A stretch of DNA of 64,000 nucleotides from Streptomyces sp. DSM 110735 (GTDB lineage Bacteria > Actinomycetota > Actinomycetes > Streptomycetales > Streptomycetaceae): positions 82,542 to 146,541 of the forward strand of contig NZ_JACYHF010000017.1 in NCBI RefSeq assembly GCF_016482685.1, given 5' to 3'. Positions 26,514 through 34,674 of this stretch are shown here, piece by piece (the stretch's first letter is position 1; each line of letters starts with the position of its first letter). The position numbers and the translations under genes are program-made. The notes beneath the pieces are model-generated. The model searched no databases. It saw only the letters and a list, made by a program, of their open reading frames with translations, and was not told where the DNA came from.

Positions 26514-26999
26514 ATGGCGGGGTACTGGATAAGAGGCACGGCCGGAGCAGTGCTCGCGGTGGCGCTGGGGCTGGCGTCCGCCGGGTGCTCGGACGGGTCG
26601 AGCAGTCCGTCGGACAGCGCGAGCAGGGCGGCTTCGGCGGCGTCCTCCCTCGCCTCCCGGGCGTCCGACTCGCTGGCGTCGGCCACGGCGGAAGCCAAGC
26701 GGAAGCTGGACCAGGTCAAGGGCGGGGTGAACGCCAAGAGCGACGTGAGCCTGGGCGGGATCACCACCGACTCCGACGGCAGGGCCAACGTCGCGGTGAC
26801 CGCGAACAACACCACCGACTCCCGCAAGTCCTTCGTCGCGCAGGTCAACTTCGACGACAAGAACGGCAACCTGCTGGACACCGTCGTCGTGACCATCGAC
26901 AACGTCAGCGCGGGCTCCCACCGTCAGGCCACCGCCCGCAGCCACCGCAAGCTGACCGGCGACATCCACGCGACCGTGGCGACGGCGCTGCGCCACTGA
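26514..26999 (+). CDS. FxLYD-like lipoprotein
   Basis: A 161-residue lipoprotein with a signal peptide (GTAGAVLAVALGLASAGC) and Ser/Asp linker after the lipobox Cys. Residues from about 85 to the end form a small beta domain (VSLGGITTDSDGRANVAVTA, then SRKSFVAQVNFDDKNGN) that resembles FxLYD/DUF domains found in actinobacterial lipoproteins. The ATG at 26514 was chosen because GGAGGCGG lies at good spacing; an in-frame GTG at 26484 is less likely. It is the last plus-strand gene before the MerR fusion. Confidence 0.75.
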   Translation: MAGYWIRGTAGAVLAVALGLASAGCSDGSSSPSDSASRAASAASSLASRASDSLASATAEAKRKLDQVKGGVNAKSDVSLGGITTDSDGRANVAVTANNTTDSRKSFVAQVNFDDKNGNLLDTVVVTIDNVSAGSHRQATARSHRKLTGDIHATVATALRH

Positions 27000-27026
27000 G
27001 GCCGGGCACGACGGAGCGCCCGCGGC

Positions 27027-28037
27027 TCAGCCGCCCGCCCCCTCCGCCCCGCGCTCGCGCAGCCACTCCAGCACCCGCCCCGCGTGCTCGCCGGGCGGGA
27101 AGACCGGGTAGAAGACGTGCTCGACCACCCCGGCGCGGACGATCAGCGTGAGCCGCTTGTACAGCCGCGCCCCCGACGTCTCGAAGGTCGGCAGGTCCAG
27201 CGCCCCGGCGAGCGCGAACCCGGGGTCGGAGAGCATCGGGAACGGCAGCCGGAGCCGCTCCACGACCTCGCGCTGATAGCCGGTGTCCTGGCTGGACAGC
27301 CCGTACACCCGCGCCGCGCCCGCCGCCCGCAGGTCCTCGAAGTGGTCCCGGAAACCGCACGACTCCACCGTGCAGCCCCGGGCGCCCGGGATGGCGTTCC
27401 AGCCCTCGGGGAGATCCGTGCCGGGGCGGCCGGTGAGGGGGTAGACGTAGATCACCGCACGGCCGGGTCCGAGACCGTCGAGCCGGACCGTGCCGCCCGC
27501 CGTGTCCGCCAGGGTGAGCGACGGCATCCGGGTGCCGGGGAGGTGATCGGCGGCGCCGTCGTCCGGGGGGACGGGCAGACCGGCGGGCAGGGTGAGGTGG
27601 TCGTCGTGCATCGCCTGGGTCTCCTTCGGCGGGGTGTGTACGGGCGTCGGCAGGGGGCTAGCCGCCGCTTCGAGACGTGCCAGCAGCACCGCCCTCCTCG
27701 CCGTCAACTCCTCGATGCGCACAGCCAGTTCGTCTGCCGCGTCGCGGTAGCCCGCCAGTGACGCCGGGCAGTCCGCGTGGCTCCGGCCCGCCGTCAGGCA
27801 GTCGAGGAAGGGGCGGGTGCGCTCGGCGGGGATGCCGAGGCGTCTCAGCGCCCGGATCTCCTGGACCAGGCGCAGGTCTGCCGCGTCGTAGCTGCGGTAG
27901 CCGTTCGGGCGGCGGGACGGGGTGATCAGTCCGAGGGACTCGTAGTAGCGGACCGCCTTGACCGTGGTCCCGGCTCGCCGGGCCAGCTCCCCGATCCGCA
28001 TCCCGGCCACCTCGTCCTCGTTCCCCGCACCGCTCAT
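27027..28037 (-). CDS. MerR regulator fused to BCP/PrxQ-type peroxiredoxin
   Basis: A 336-residue fusion. The MerR part has RIGELARRAGTTVKAVRYYE at residues 14-33 and a dimer helix up to about 120. The peroxiredoxin part begins around residue 143 (MHDDHLTL); its catalytic pair is the Cys-x4-Cys of GCTVESCGFRD, as in bacterioferritin comigratory protein. A good Shine-Dalgarno (GAAGGAG) precedes an internal in-frame ATG at 27611, which could yield the free 194-residue enzyme. A perfect MerR-type promoter lies just upstream of 28037, so the gene is probably auto-regulated and nearly leaderless. The role would be peroxide or thiol sensing coupled to detoxification; this is inference from the domains. 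Confidence 0.87.
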   Translation of the reverse strand: MSGAGNEDEVAGMRIGELARRAGTTVKAVRYYESLGLITPSRRPNGYRSYDAADLRLVQEIRALRRLGIPAERTRPFLDCLTAGRSHADCPASLAGYRDAADELAVRIEELTARRAVLLARLEAAASPLPTPVHTPPKETQAMHDDHLTLPAGLPVPPDDGAADHLPGTRMPSLTLADTAGGTVRLDGLGPGRAVIYVYPLTGRPGTDLPEGWNAIPGARGCTVESCGFRDHFEDLRAAGAARVYGLSSQDTGYQREVVERLRLPFPMLSDPGFALAGALDLPTFETSGARLYKRLTLIVRAGVVEHVFYPVFPPGEHAGRVLEWLRERGAEGAGG

Positions 28038-28045
28038 GTCACGGC

Positions 28046-28077
28046 ACGCTAAACCCTGCCCCCGGGGGCAGGGTCAA
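28046..28077 (-). promoter_or_regulatory. MerR-type promoter with perfect 20-bp palindrome
   Basis: On the minus strand TTGACC (28072-28077) and TAGCGT (28046-28051) are separated by 20 bases instead of 17. The palindrome CCCTGCCCCCGGGGGCAGGG occupies 28054-28073, almost exactly the spacer, as MerR regulators require to realign the two boxes. The predicted start site is within a few bases of the start codon at 28037. Confidence 0.8.
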
Positions 28078-28331
28078 GGGCGCCCAGGGGGCGTAAGGCG
28101 GGACGCCCGTACGGGGCGGTCCGCGCGCCCCGTACGGAGGTGTCCGCGATCTCGGTCATCATGGAAAGGCCGCGTCACCGGCTCCGGCCGGCCGACGCGG
28201 GCGTCACCCGACCAGTGACGCACCTCGGCCGGTGTGCGTGGCACCGGACCCGCCCCGGGTCCGTCCTCCATACCGTGGGTTTCCATCCGCCCTCGGCCAC
28301 CGGCCGGTCCATCCAGTTCACCAGGGGAGAC

Positions 28332-28628
28332 ATGCAGGAGACGCGACCGGACACGGGACCGGCGACGCCGGGTACGGCGGCGGGCATCGACCTGCGCGAC
28401 CTCACCCCCACGCTGAGCCTGCTCATCATCAGCCTCGTCGTCGCCGCCGTCGGGGTGTACGAGCTGTGCGGCTTCGGGCTGCACAGCCTCGACCGCCGCC
28501 CGCATCTGTTCAGCGACGGGCTCGCGACCGGCGGCGTGATCGTCGCGGCGGTCGCGGCGGGAGCGGCGGCGGGCAACCTCGCCTGGACGCTCGCGACGTC
28601 CCGCAGGGACACTCCCGGCGGCGACTGA
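28332..28628 (+). CDS. Small two-helix membrane protein, 98 aa
   Basis: Function not recognised. Residues of about 28-48 (LSLLIISLVVAAVGVYEL) and 67-88 (GGVIVAAVAAGAAAGNLAW) are hydrophobic helices. The N- and C-termini are polar. The ATG at 28332 has GGGGAGA at good spacing, and the open frame upstream to 28140 is without support. It is transcribed alone, convergent with a histidine kinase gene. Confidence 0.65.
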   Translation: MQETRPDTGPATPGTAAGIDLRDLTPTLSLLIISLVVAAVGVYELCGFGLHSLDRRPHLFSDGLATGGVIVAAVAAGAAAGNLAWTLATSRRDTPGGD

Positions 28629-28670
28629 CCGGGACCGGGGCACGGGCCGACCCAGCGGGTCAGCCCGGGG

Positions 28671-30140
28671 TCACCCGACCCCGCCGCCCCGCGGCTCCCC
28701 CCGCGTCCCCTCCCCCGCCGGACCGCCCCCCACCGTGAACCCGATGACCGCCCCGCCGCCCTCGCGCCGGTAGGCGAACGGCGCGCCCCCGTGCGCCATC
28801 GCCACCTCGCGGACGATGGAGAGACCGAGACCGGAGCCCGGCAGGGAGCGGGCGTCGGCGGCGCGGTAGAAGCGGTCGAAGATGCGGATGAGGTCGCTCT
28901 CGGCGATGCCGGGACCCCGGTCGAGGACCTCCACGCGGACCGTGCCCGCACGGGCGGGACCGGTGACGCGGACCTCGATCGGCGCGCTGCCGTCCCGGTC
29001 GAACTTCGCCGCGTTCTCGACCAGGTTCGAGATCGCCCGCTGGAGCATCCCGGGGCGCCCCTCGGTCCGGGTGTCGCCGCTGACCCGCAGCACGATCTCC
29101 CGCCCGGTACGGCGCCCCGCGAGCCCCGCCACGTCCTCCGCGAGGTCCGCCAGGTCCACCCGCTGCGGCGGCTCGGAGTCGGACTGCCCGGCGGCGAGGT
29201 CGACCAGCTCGTTGACCAGGTCGGTCAGCTCGCGAGCCTCCTGACCGAGATCCGCGACCAGCTCCTCGCGCGTGCCGGGCGGCAGCTCGTCCAGGCGCCG
29301 GAGCAGCGAGATGTTCGTCCGCAGCGAGGTCAGCGGGGTGCGCAGCTCGTGCCCCGCGTCCTGGACCAGACGCCGCTGGTCCTCCTCGGACTGGGCGAGC
29401 CGCCCGAGCATCCGGTCGAAGGCGCGCCCGAGCCGCCCGACCTCGTCGAGTCCGGCGACGGGCACCTCGATGCCGAGCCGCCGGGTGCGGGCCACGTCCT
29501 CGGCTGCCGCCGTGAGCACCACCAGGCGCCGGGTGATCCGGCGCGCCAGCCACCAGCCGAACAGCCCCGCGCCCACCACGACCGCCGCCATCAGGATCAG
29601 CGTCCGCTGCTGGAGCGTGCGCAGCAGGTCCTCGGTGTCGCTGAACTCCTGCGCCACCTGCACCGCGCCCTTGCCGTCCCCGAGCGAGACGGTGGCGATC
29701 CGGAACAGGTCCTCACCGACCCGTACGTCCTTGTGCTCGGCCAGCCTCCCCGCCGCCCGCGCCCCGGCGACCGTCCGGTCGGCGCCGGTCACCGGCAGCA
29801 CCGGGCTGCCGTGGTCGACGATGTCCCCGCGCGCGCCGAGCACCTGCACGTCGGTCCGCGCGGGCCGTACGAGGTCGTGCCCGGGGCGGGAGGAGGAGAA
29901 GTCGTCCGGGGTCATGTCGTGCTGCCGGACCTCGTCCCGTACGTCCTGCACGACCTGCGTGAACACCGACTGCTGGTCCACCCGGACGAGCCGCGCCGCC
30001 GAGCCGTACGACAGGATGCCGACCAGGATCGTGACGGCGGCGGTGACGGCGGCGAAGGACACCGCGAAGGTGGTGCGCAGCGAGACCAGCTTGGTCCGGC
30101 CCGCCCGGGACCGGACCGGCGCCCGCCAGGGACGGGCCAC
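28671..30140 (-). CDS. MprB-type sensor histidine kinase
   Basis: A 489-residue membrane kinase. Two hydrophobic segments flank an extracytoplasmic region of about 140 residues (VRVDQQSVFTQVVQDVRD to ATVSLGDGKGAV). A HAMP linker follows (WLARRITRRLVVLTAAAEDVA), then a HisKA helix with His264 in GHELRTPLTSLRTN and an HATPase_c domain (NLVENAAKFD, DRGPGIAESD, GSGLGLSIVREV). The GTG at 30140 shares a base with the response regulator stop (TAGTG). It is the second gene of the pair. The C-terminal tail is Gly/Glu-rich. Its signal is unknown. Confidence 0.92.
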   Translation of the reverse strand: MARPWRAPVRSRAGRTKLVSLRTTFAVSFAAVTAAVTILVGILSYGSAARLVRVDQQSVFTQVVQDVRDEVRQHDMTPDDFSSSRPGHDLVRPARTDVQVLGARGDIVDHGSPVLPVTGADRTVAGARAAGRLAEHKDVRVGEDLFRIATVSLGDGKGAVQVAQEFSDTEDLLRTLQQRTLILMAAVVVGAGLFGWWLARRITRRLVVLTAAAEDVARTRRLGIEVPVAGLDEVGRLGRAFDRMLGRLAQSEEDQRRLVQDAGHELRTPLTSLRTNISLLRRLDELPPGTREELVADLGQEARELTDLVNELVDLAAGQSDSEPPQRVDLADLAEDVAGLAGRRTGREIVLRVSGDTRTEGRPGMLQRAISNLVENAAKFDRDGSAPIEVRVTGPARAGTVRVEVLDRGPGIAESDLIRIFDRFYRAADARSLPGSGLGLSIVREVAMAHGGAPFAYRREGGGAVIGFTVGGGPAGEGTRGEPRGGGVG

Positions 30141-30868
30141 TACTCCTCCCGCAGCACGTACCCCACACCGCGCACGGTGTGGATGAGCTGCGGGGCATCC
30201 GGCTCGTCCAGCTTGCGGCGCAGATAGCCGACGTAGACGGCGAGGTTCTTGGAGCCGGGTCCGAAGTCGTAGCCCCAGATGCGGTCGTAGATCGTGGAGT
30301 GGTCCAGCACGATGCCCGCGTTGCGCACCAGCAGTTCCAGCAGCTCGAACTCGGTGCGGGTCAGCTCCAGCTCGCGCGCGCCGCGCCAGCAGCGGCGCGC
30401 CTGGAGGTCCATGCGCAGCCCGGCGGCGCCCACCTGGTGGCGCTCGGAGACCACCGGCCGGTCCTCCGGGCTGACGGCGGGCGCCGGGATCACCGCGGCG
30501 GGGGTCGTACGGCGCAGCAGGGCGCGCAGCCGGGCGAAGACCTCCTCCACGTCGAACGGCTTGACCACGTAGTCGTCGGCGCCCGCGTCCAGACCCGCGA
30601 TGCGGTCGGCGGTCTCCACCAGCGCGGTGAGCATCAGGATCGGGGTGCGGTCGCCCTCGGCGCGCAGCACCCGGCAGACCTGGAGACCGTCGATGCCGGG
30701 CATCATCACGTCGAGCAGCAGCACGTCCGGCGGGGTGCGGTGAGCCTGCGCCAGCGCCTCGACACCGTCGGCGACCGCCGTCACCGCGTAGCCCTCCAGG
30801 GTGAGGGCACGCTCCAGGGCGTGGCGGATGGCGCGGTCGTCTTCGGCGAGGAGCACAGTCTGGGGCAC
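30140..30868 (-). CDS. OmpR/MprA-family response regulator
   Basis: A 242-residue regulator. The receiver domain has DD at 10-11, phospho-acceptor Asp53 in LLLDVMMPG, and Lys in VVKPFDVEE. The DNA-binding winged helix covers about 145-242 (LELTRTEFELLELLVRNAG, NLAVYVGYLRRKLD, IHTVRGVGYVLREE). The GTG at 30868 leads directly into the receiver; an upstream ATG adds 17 residues without support. It is followed by its kinase in the same operon. Two direct repeats at 30931-30974, about 65 to 105 bases upstream, are candidates for its own binding sites. Confidence 0.93.
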   Translation of the reverse strand: MPQTVLLAEDDRAIRHALERALTLEGYAVTAVADGVEALAQAHRTPPDVLLLDVMMPGIDGLQVCRVLRAEGDRTPILMLTALVETADRIAGLDAGADDYVVKPFDVEEVFARLRALLRRTTPAAVIPAPAVSPEDRPVVSERHQVGAAGLRMDLQARRCWRGARELELTRTEFELLELLVRNAGIVLDHSTIYDRIWGYDFGPGSKNLAVYVGYLRRKLDEPDAPQLIHTVRGVGYVLREE

Positions 30869-30930
30869 CCGACCAGTCTGCCAAGGCGCGCGGGCGTTCG
30901 GCCGGGCCCGGTGATCCACGGTGGTCCTTT

Positions 30931-30974
30931 TTACCGGGATCTCACCGTCGGCGGCTTACCGGGATCTCACCGTC
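30931..30974. repeat. 19-bp direct repeat, 25-bp period, upstream of the regulator
   Basis: TTACCGGGATCTCACCGTC occurs identically at 30931-30949 and 30956-30974. The pair sits between the response regulator start and the end of a lipoprotein gene. Read on the minus strand, it lies in the promoter region of the two-component operon. OmpR-family regulators usually bind tandem direct repeats, so autoregulation is a reasonable guess. Confidence 0.7.
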
Positions 30975-31002
30975 ACCGGGTCCGGCCGGGGGCACCGGCG
31001 GG

Positions 31003-31761
31003 TCAGGAGCGCGTGTCCGCCTGCTGCATCGAGGCGACCGCCTGGGCAACCGTCGCGCTGTACAGACCCAGCTTCGGCCCCAGAACCTTCGCGCCGGAGC
31101 CGAGCGGGAAGTTCCGGGTCTCGGCGTTGGGCATGTGGTCGCCGTTGGCCAGCACGTTCATCTCGTCGATGCCGGGCGCGGTGCCGGTGGTGGCGCCGCT
31201 CGGGTCGAGGTCGATCACGGCGTAGGCGGTACGGCCCGCGTGGAGCGCGTACGCGGGCGGACCGCCGAGACCGCCGGGGACCAGCGGCTTGATGTTGTGG
31301 CTCTGGTCGGCGGACGTGGAGGAGCCGAGGTCGACGGCGGGGTAGTAGCTCAGACCGCAGGCGCTCGCGCCGGTGTTGCGCACCTCGATGACCCGCTGGG
31401 TGGCGGCGCGCCGGGTCACCCGGACGGTCACCTGGCCGCCCGCGCAGGGGTGGGTGTAGGCGTAGCTGTCGGTGTCCTTCGAGCCGCCGGACTTGGTGGC
31501 TGCCTGCTTGGCGGTGGCGCTCTTCGTGACGGTCGTGCCGCCGGACTTCGCCGCGGTCGTGGCGGCAGACCCGGCCGGGGCGGAGGCGTCCTTCGACTGC
31601 TTGGCCGCCACCGTGGCGGCGGGCTTGGCGGCGGGCTTCGCGGCGCCCTCGTCCTTCGCGCCGCCGCCGGAGCCGTCGGAGCCGCCGCAGGCGGTCAGGG
31701 CGAGGGCGAGGACGGCGGTACCGGCGGCGGCGAGCGCGGTGGAGCGGTGGAGCGTACGCAT
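31003..31761 (-). CDS. DUF4232-like lipoprotein
   Basis: A 252-residue lipoprotein with a signal peptide ending in LTAC (Cys25). A long Ala/Lys/Ser/Thr-rich linker of about 70 residues looks surface-exposed. The C-terminal domain of about 150 residues begins at YTHPCAGGQVTVRVTRR and includes IEVRNTGASACGLSYYP and AGRTAYAVIDLDP, a beta-sandwich pattern typical of DUF4232. The function is unknown, probably envelope-related. It lies upstream of the OmpR/HK operon on the same strand but 134 bases away, so co-transcription is possible. Confidence 0.78.
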   Translation of the reverse strand: MRTLHRSTALAAAGTAVLALALTACGGSDGSGGGAKDEGAAKPAAKPAATVAAKQSKDASAPAGSAATTAAKSGGTTVTKSATAKQAATKSGGSKDTDSYAYTHPCAGGQVTVRVTRRAATQRVIEVRNTGASACGLSYYPAVDLGSSTSADQSHNIKPLVPGGLGGPPAYALHAGRTAYAVIDLDPSGATTGTAPGIDEMNVLANGDHMPNAETRNFPLGSGAKVLGPKLGLYSATVAQAVASMQQADTRS

Positions 31762-31868
31762 GGGAATTCCCCCGTGAGATCGGTGAGGTGCGTGACGTCG
31801 TGACGTCGTGCGGTCGTGTCAGAAGGCACCGGGAAGCGGGGAAACCCGCCCCGACCTGCTGACATCGA

Positions 31869-32441
31869 CTACTCTCCGCCCCCGTCCCCACGTTTCGCTG
31901 ACGCCTCGCTGACGTCGTGCTGACGCCCGCCGCCGGACCCCGCCGGTGCCCTCCGGTCCGCCGCCGCCCGCTCCTCGCGCAGCCGGGCCGCCTGCTCCCC
32001 GGAGAACTCCACCGTGCGCTCCATGTGCCGCACGATCACGGCGAGTTCGGCGTCGTCCAGCTCGTCGAAGATCCGGTACCAGTCGCCGGAGAGCGTCTCC
32101 CACACCCGCCGGAACTCCGCGATCCGCTCCGGTACGGGCACGACGAGCACCCGGCGCCGGTCCGCCTCGTCCCGCCCCCGGACGACGTATCCGGCGCGCT
32201 CCAGGCGGTCGACCAGGCGAGTGGCCGACCCCGTGGTGAGCCCGGTCAGCTCCGCGACCCGTCCGGTGGTGACCGGCTCCGGCTCCAGGGTGAGCAGGTT
32301 CAGGCACTGGAGGTCGGTGGGGTGCAGCCCGATCCGGTCGGCGACGGCCTGGCTGAACAGGGCGTACGCGGCGATGTACCGCCGGGACACCGCGTCCAGC
32401 TCCGCCAGCAGCCCGGCCCGGGCGGTGCGGTTCCCGGCCAT
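31869..32441 (-). CDS. MarR-family transcriptional regulator
   Basis: A 190-residue winged helix regulator. The recognition region is VAELTGLTTGSATRLVDRLERAG, with the wing DEADRRRVLVVPV. The C-terminal 35 residues are a polar Arg/Glu/Gly tail. Members usually repress efflux or catabolic genes and respond to phenolics. The next gene encodes a secreted protein of unknown function, so the target is unclear. The ATG at 32441 has GGAGGT close upstream. Confidence 0.88.
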   Translation of the reverse strand: MAGNRTARAGLLAELDAVSRRYIAAYALFSQAVADRIGLHPTDLQCLNLLTLEPEPVTTGRVAELTGLTTGSATRLVDRLERAGYVVRGRDEADRRRVLVVPVPERIAEFRRVWETLSGDWYRIFDELDDAELAVIVRHMERTVEFSGEQAARLREERAAADRRAPAGSGGGRQHDVSEASAKRGDGGGE

Positions 32442-32480
32442 GTGGACCTCCTGTACGTGCTGTCCGACGGCTGCGGCTGC

Positions 32481-33113
32481 TCAGAACGCGTACGCGTCCC
32501 CCGTGTCCAGGACCAGCACCTTCAGGCGGTCGTTCGAGCGGTCCGGGTCGCTCACGCCGCCGTTCCAGGCGGTCTCCACCTCCAGGGTGACCTCCGATGC
32601 CGCCCGCCGCAGGGCGACGGTCAGCGCGAGAGTCCGCCCCGCCCGTCCCACGGCCAGCGCGCCCGTCCCGCACACCACGGTCCGCTCCCCGCTCCGCGCA
32701 CACGCCGCGGGCAGCACCTGCCGATCCGCCAACGCCACCGACCACCGCAACCGCACACTCGCGTCCGGCACGGCGGAAGGACCCGCGTCCCGAGGAGTGA
32801 GCCGCACCTCGACCCGGTCCCCGGTGAGGGCGGCGTGCCCGTGAAAGGAGAGATCGGCGTGGGGCGGCGTGGCGGAGCGGAGGGTGGGGCGGGATGCCGT
32901 GACGGAACGGAGGGCGGACTGGGATGCCATGACCGGCGTACTGCCTGATCGCGCCGCACCCGCCGCACCCGCCGCGGACACGGCGGTCCCGGGCACCCTC
33001 GCCGCCGGGGAACCGCTCTCCGCCGCCCCCGCCGTCCCGCCGAAGCCCAGCGCAGCGCCCCCGCACACACCCAGCAGCACCCACGTCCTCGCCCGCACGC
33101 CCACGCCGCTCAC
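32481..33113 (-). CDS. Secreted hypothetical protein, 210 aa
   Basis: Not recognised. A signal peptide (residues 1-31, RARTWVLLGVCGGAALGFGG) is clear. A Ser/Arg/Ala-rich spacer of about 50 residues leads into a beta-rich domain from ADLSFHGHAALTGDRVEVRL to the end, with two cysteines that could pair (in AACARSGERTVVCG). The end VLDTGDAYAF resembles the CARDB/DUF11-like domains of actinobacterial exported proteins, but I would not assign a family. It is transcribed just upstream of the MarR gene on the same strand, 39 bases away. Confidence 0.65.
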   Translation of the reverse strand: MSGVGVRARTWVLLGVCGGAALGFGGTAGAAESGSPAARVPGTAVSAAGAAGAARSGSTPVMASQSALRSVTASRPTLRSATPPHADLSFHGHAALTGDRVEVRLTPRDAGPSAVPDASVRLRWSVALADRQVLPAACARSGERTVVCGTGALAVGRAGRTLALTVALRRAASEVTLEVETAWNGGVSDPDRSNDRLKVLVLDTGDAYAF

Positions 33114-33288
33114 CCCTTCCAGCCAGATGCCGTACCGCTGCCGTACCGCTGCGGTACCGAGGGACCGTGGCGCGCAGTCGTGCCGGGGCCCAGGGGATGT
33201 ATGCCACGGAAGCGCCAGGCCAGGCGCCGTCCATCAGGTGAACGGACGCACGCCGGGGGTGCCGGACGGGACATGACACCCTGCCCCC

Positions 33289-33627
33289 ATGCTGATCCTC
33301 CGCTCCGCCGCCCTCTTCGTCGTCGCCGCGCTCTTCGAGATCGGCGGCGCGTGGCTGGTCTGGCAGGGCGTGCGCGAGCACCGCGGCTGGCTGTGGATGG
33401 CGGGCGGGGTACTGGCCCTCGGCGCGTACGGCTTCGTCGCCACCTTCCAGCCGGACGCCCACTTCGGCCGCATCCTGGCCGCGTACGGCGGGATCTTCGT
33501 GGCGGGGTCGATCCTGTGGGGCGTGGTCGCGGACGGCTACCGCCCCGACCGGTGGGACATCGCGGGCGCGCTGGTGTGCCTGGCGGGGATGGCACTGATC
33601 ATGTGGGCGCCGAGGAACGGCGGCTGA
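33289..33627 (+). CDS. YnfA-family (UPF0060) membrane protein
   Basis: A 112-residue membrane protein with four short helices in the small multidrug resistance-like fold. Diagnostic stretches are LFEIGGAWLVWQGVREH, GFVATFQP, GRILAAYGGIFVAGS, and DIAGALVCLAGMALIMWAP. Length equals the family. Its function is unknown; the fold suggests export of small molecules. The start ATG lies just after a poly-C run with no clear Shine-Dalgarno, so translation may be leaderless. Confidence 0.9.
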   Translation: MLILRSAALFVVAALFEIGGAWLVWQGVREHRGWLWMAGGVLALGAYGFVATFQPDAHFGRILAAYGGIFVAGSILWGVVADGYRPDRWDIAGALVCLAGMALIMWAPRNGG

Positions 33628-33730
33628 GCAGCGGCAGCCGCCGCAGAGCACCTGGCGGCGCTCGCCTACGCTGGACGGGCAGCGCCCCGATCCATGACCC
33701 CATGACCCCTTGACCGCACAGGAGCAGCCC

Positions 33731-34507
33731 ATGGCCCCCGCAGCCCCGTCCGCCGCCGCCCGTATCGCCGTCGTCACGGGCGCGAGCAGCGGGATCGGCG
33801 CGGCCACCGCCCGCAGCCTGGCCGAGGCGGGGTACCGGGTCGTCCTCACCGCGCGTCGCAAGGACCGTATCGAGGCGCTCGCGGAGGAGCTGACCGCGGC
33901 GGGTCACGCGGCGACGGCGTACCCGCTGGACGTGACGGACCGCACGGCGGTGGACGAGTTCGCCACCGCGTTCCGCACGATCGGCGTGCTGGTCAACAAC
34001 GCGGGCGGCGCGCTCGGCGCGGACCCGGTGGCGACCGGCGACCCGGAGCACTGGCGCACGATGTACGAGACGAACGTCATCGGCACCCTGAACGTCACCC
34101 AGGCGCTGCTGCCCAAGCTGGAGGCGAGCGGCGACGGCGTGGTGGTCGTCGTCTCCTCCACCGCGGGGCTCGGCACGTACGAGGGCGGCGCGGGCTACGT
34201 CGCCGCCAAGCACGGCGAGCACGTCCTCGCCGAGACCCTCCGCCTGGAGATCGTCGGCAAGCCGGTGCGCGTCGTGGAGATCGCCCCCGGCATGGTCAAG
34301 ACCGACGAGTTCGCCCTGACCCGCTTCGACGGCGACACCACCAAGGCAGCCAAGGTCTACGAGGGCGTCGCCGCCCCCCTCACCGCCGACGACGTCGCCG
34401 AGACGATCACCTGGGCGGTCACCCGCCCCAGCCACGTCAACGTAGACCTCCTGGTCCTCCGCCCCCGCGCCCAGGCGTCCAACACCAAGGTCCACCGGGA
34501 ACTGTGA
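33731..34507 (+). CDS. Short-chain dehydrogenase/reductase
   Basis: A 258-residue classical SDR. The cofactor motif is VVTGASSGIGAAT at about 14-26, NNAGG near 90, and the active site YVAAK (Tyr-x3-Lys). The end HVNVDLLVLRPRAQA is typical of the YdfG/serine dehydrogenase branch. An Arg after the first glycine motif (TARRKDRIEAL) suggests NADP preference. The ATG at 33731 has AGGAG 6 bases upstream; a TTG at 33710 would add seven residues. The stop overlaps the start of a 49-residue gene (TGATG). Confidence 0.9.
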   Translation: MAPAAPSAAARIAVVTGASSGIGAATARSLAEAGYRVVLTARRKDRIEALAEELTAAGHAATAYPLDVTDRTAVDEFATAFRTIGVLVNNAGGALGADPVATGDPEHWRTMYETNVIGTLNVTQALLPKLEASGDGVVVVVSSTAGLGTYEGGAGYVAAKHGEHVLAETLRLEIVGKPVRVVEIAPGMVKTDEFALTRFDGDTTKAAKVYEGVAAPLTADDVAETITWAVTRPSHVNVDLLVLRPRAQASNTKVHREL

Positions 34508-34656
34508 TGCCCACCGACGACAACTCCCCCGAAAAACGCCGCCTCGCCCAGGAGACCAAGGACGAACGCCAGGTCTGGTACTTCCTGGCGTACTTCCTCT
34601 TCGGCATCCACGTGATCGCGTTCGTGATGATCTACGCGGTACGACACGCGAAGTAG
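34507..34656 (+). CDS. DUF6126-like small membrane protein, 49 aa
   Basis: Forty-nine residues, from ATG at 34507 (overlapping the SDR stop) to TAG at 34656. A charged front (SPEKRRLAQETKDERQ) is followed by a single hydrophobic helix (YFLAYFLFGIHVIAFVMIY). It resembles small single-pass proteins grouped as DUF6126 in Streptomyces. Coding is supported by the overlap with the SDR and by codon positions rich in G/C at the third base. Confidence 0.7.
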   Translation: MPTDDNSPEKRRLAQETKDERQVWYFLAYFLFGIHVIAFVMIYAVRHAK

Positions 34657-34674
34657 TCCGTATCCGCGCGGAGT

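Noticed and set aside
31792..31810. TGACGTCG tandem repeat as an operator
   Set aside because: Only two short copies of a self-complementary sequence near the lipoprotein gene start; too short to support a site.
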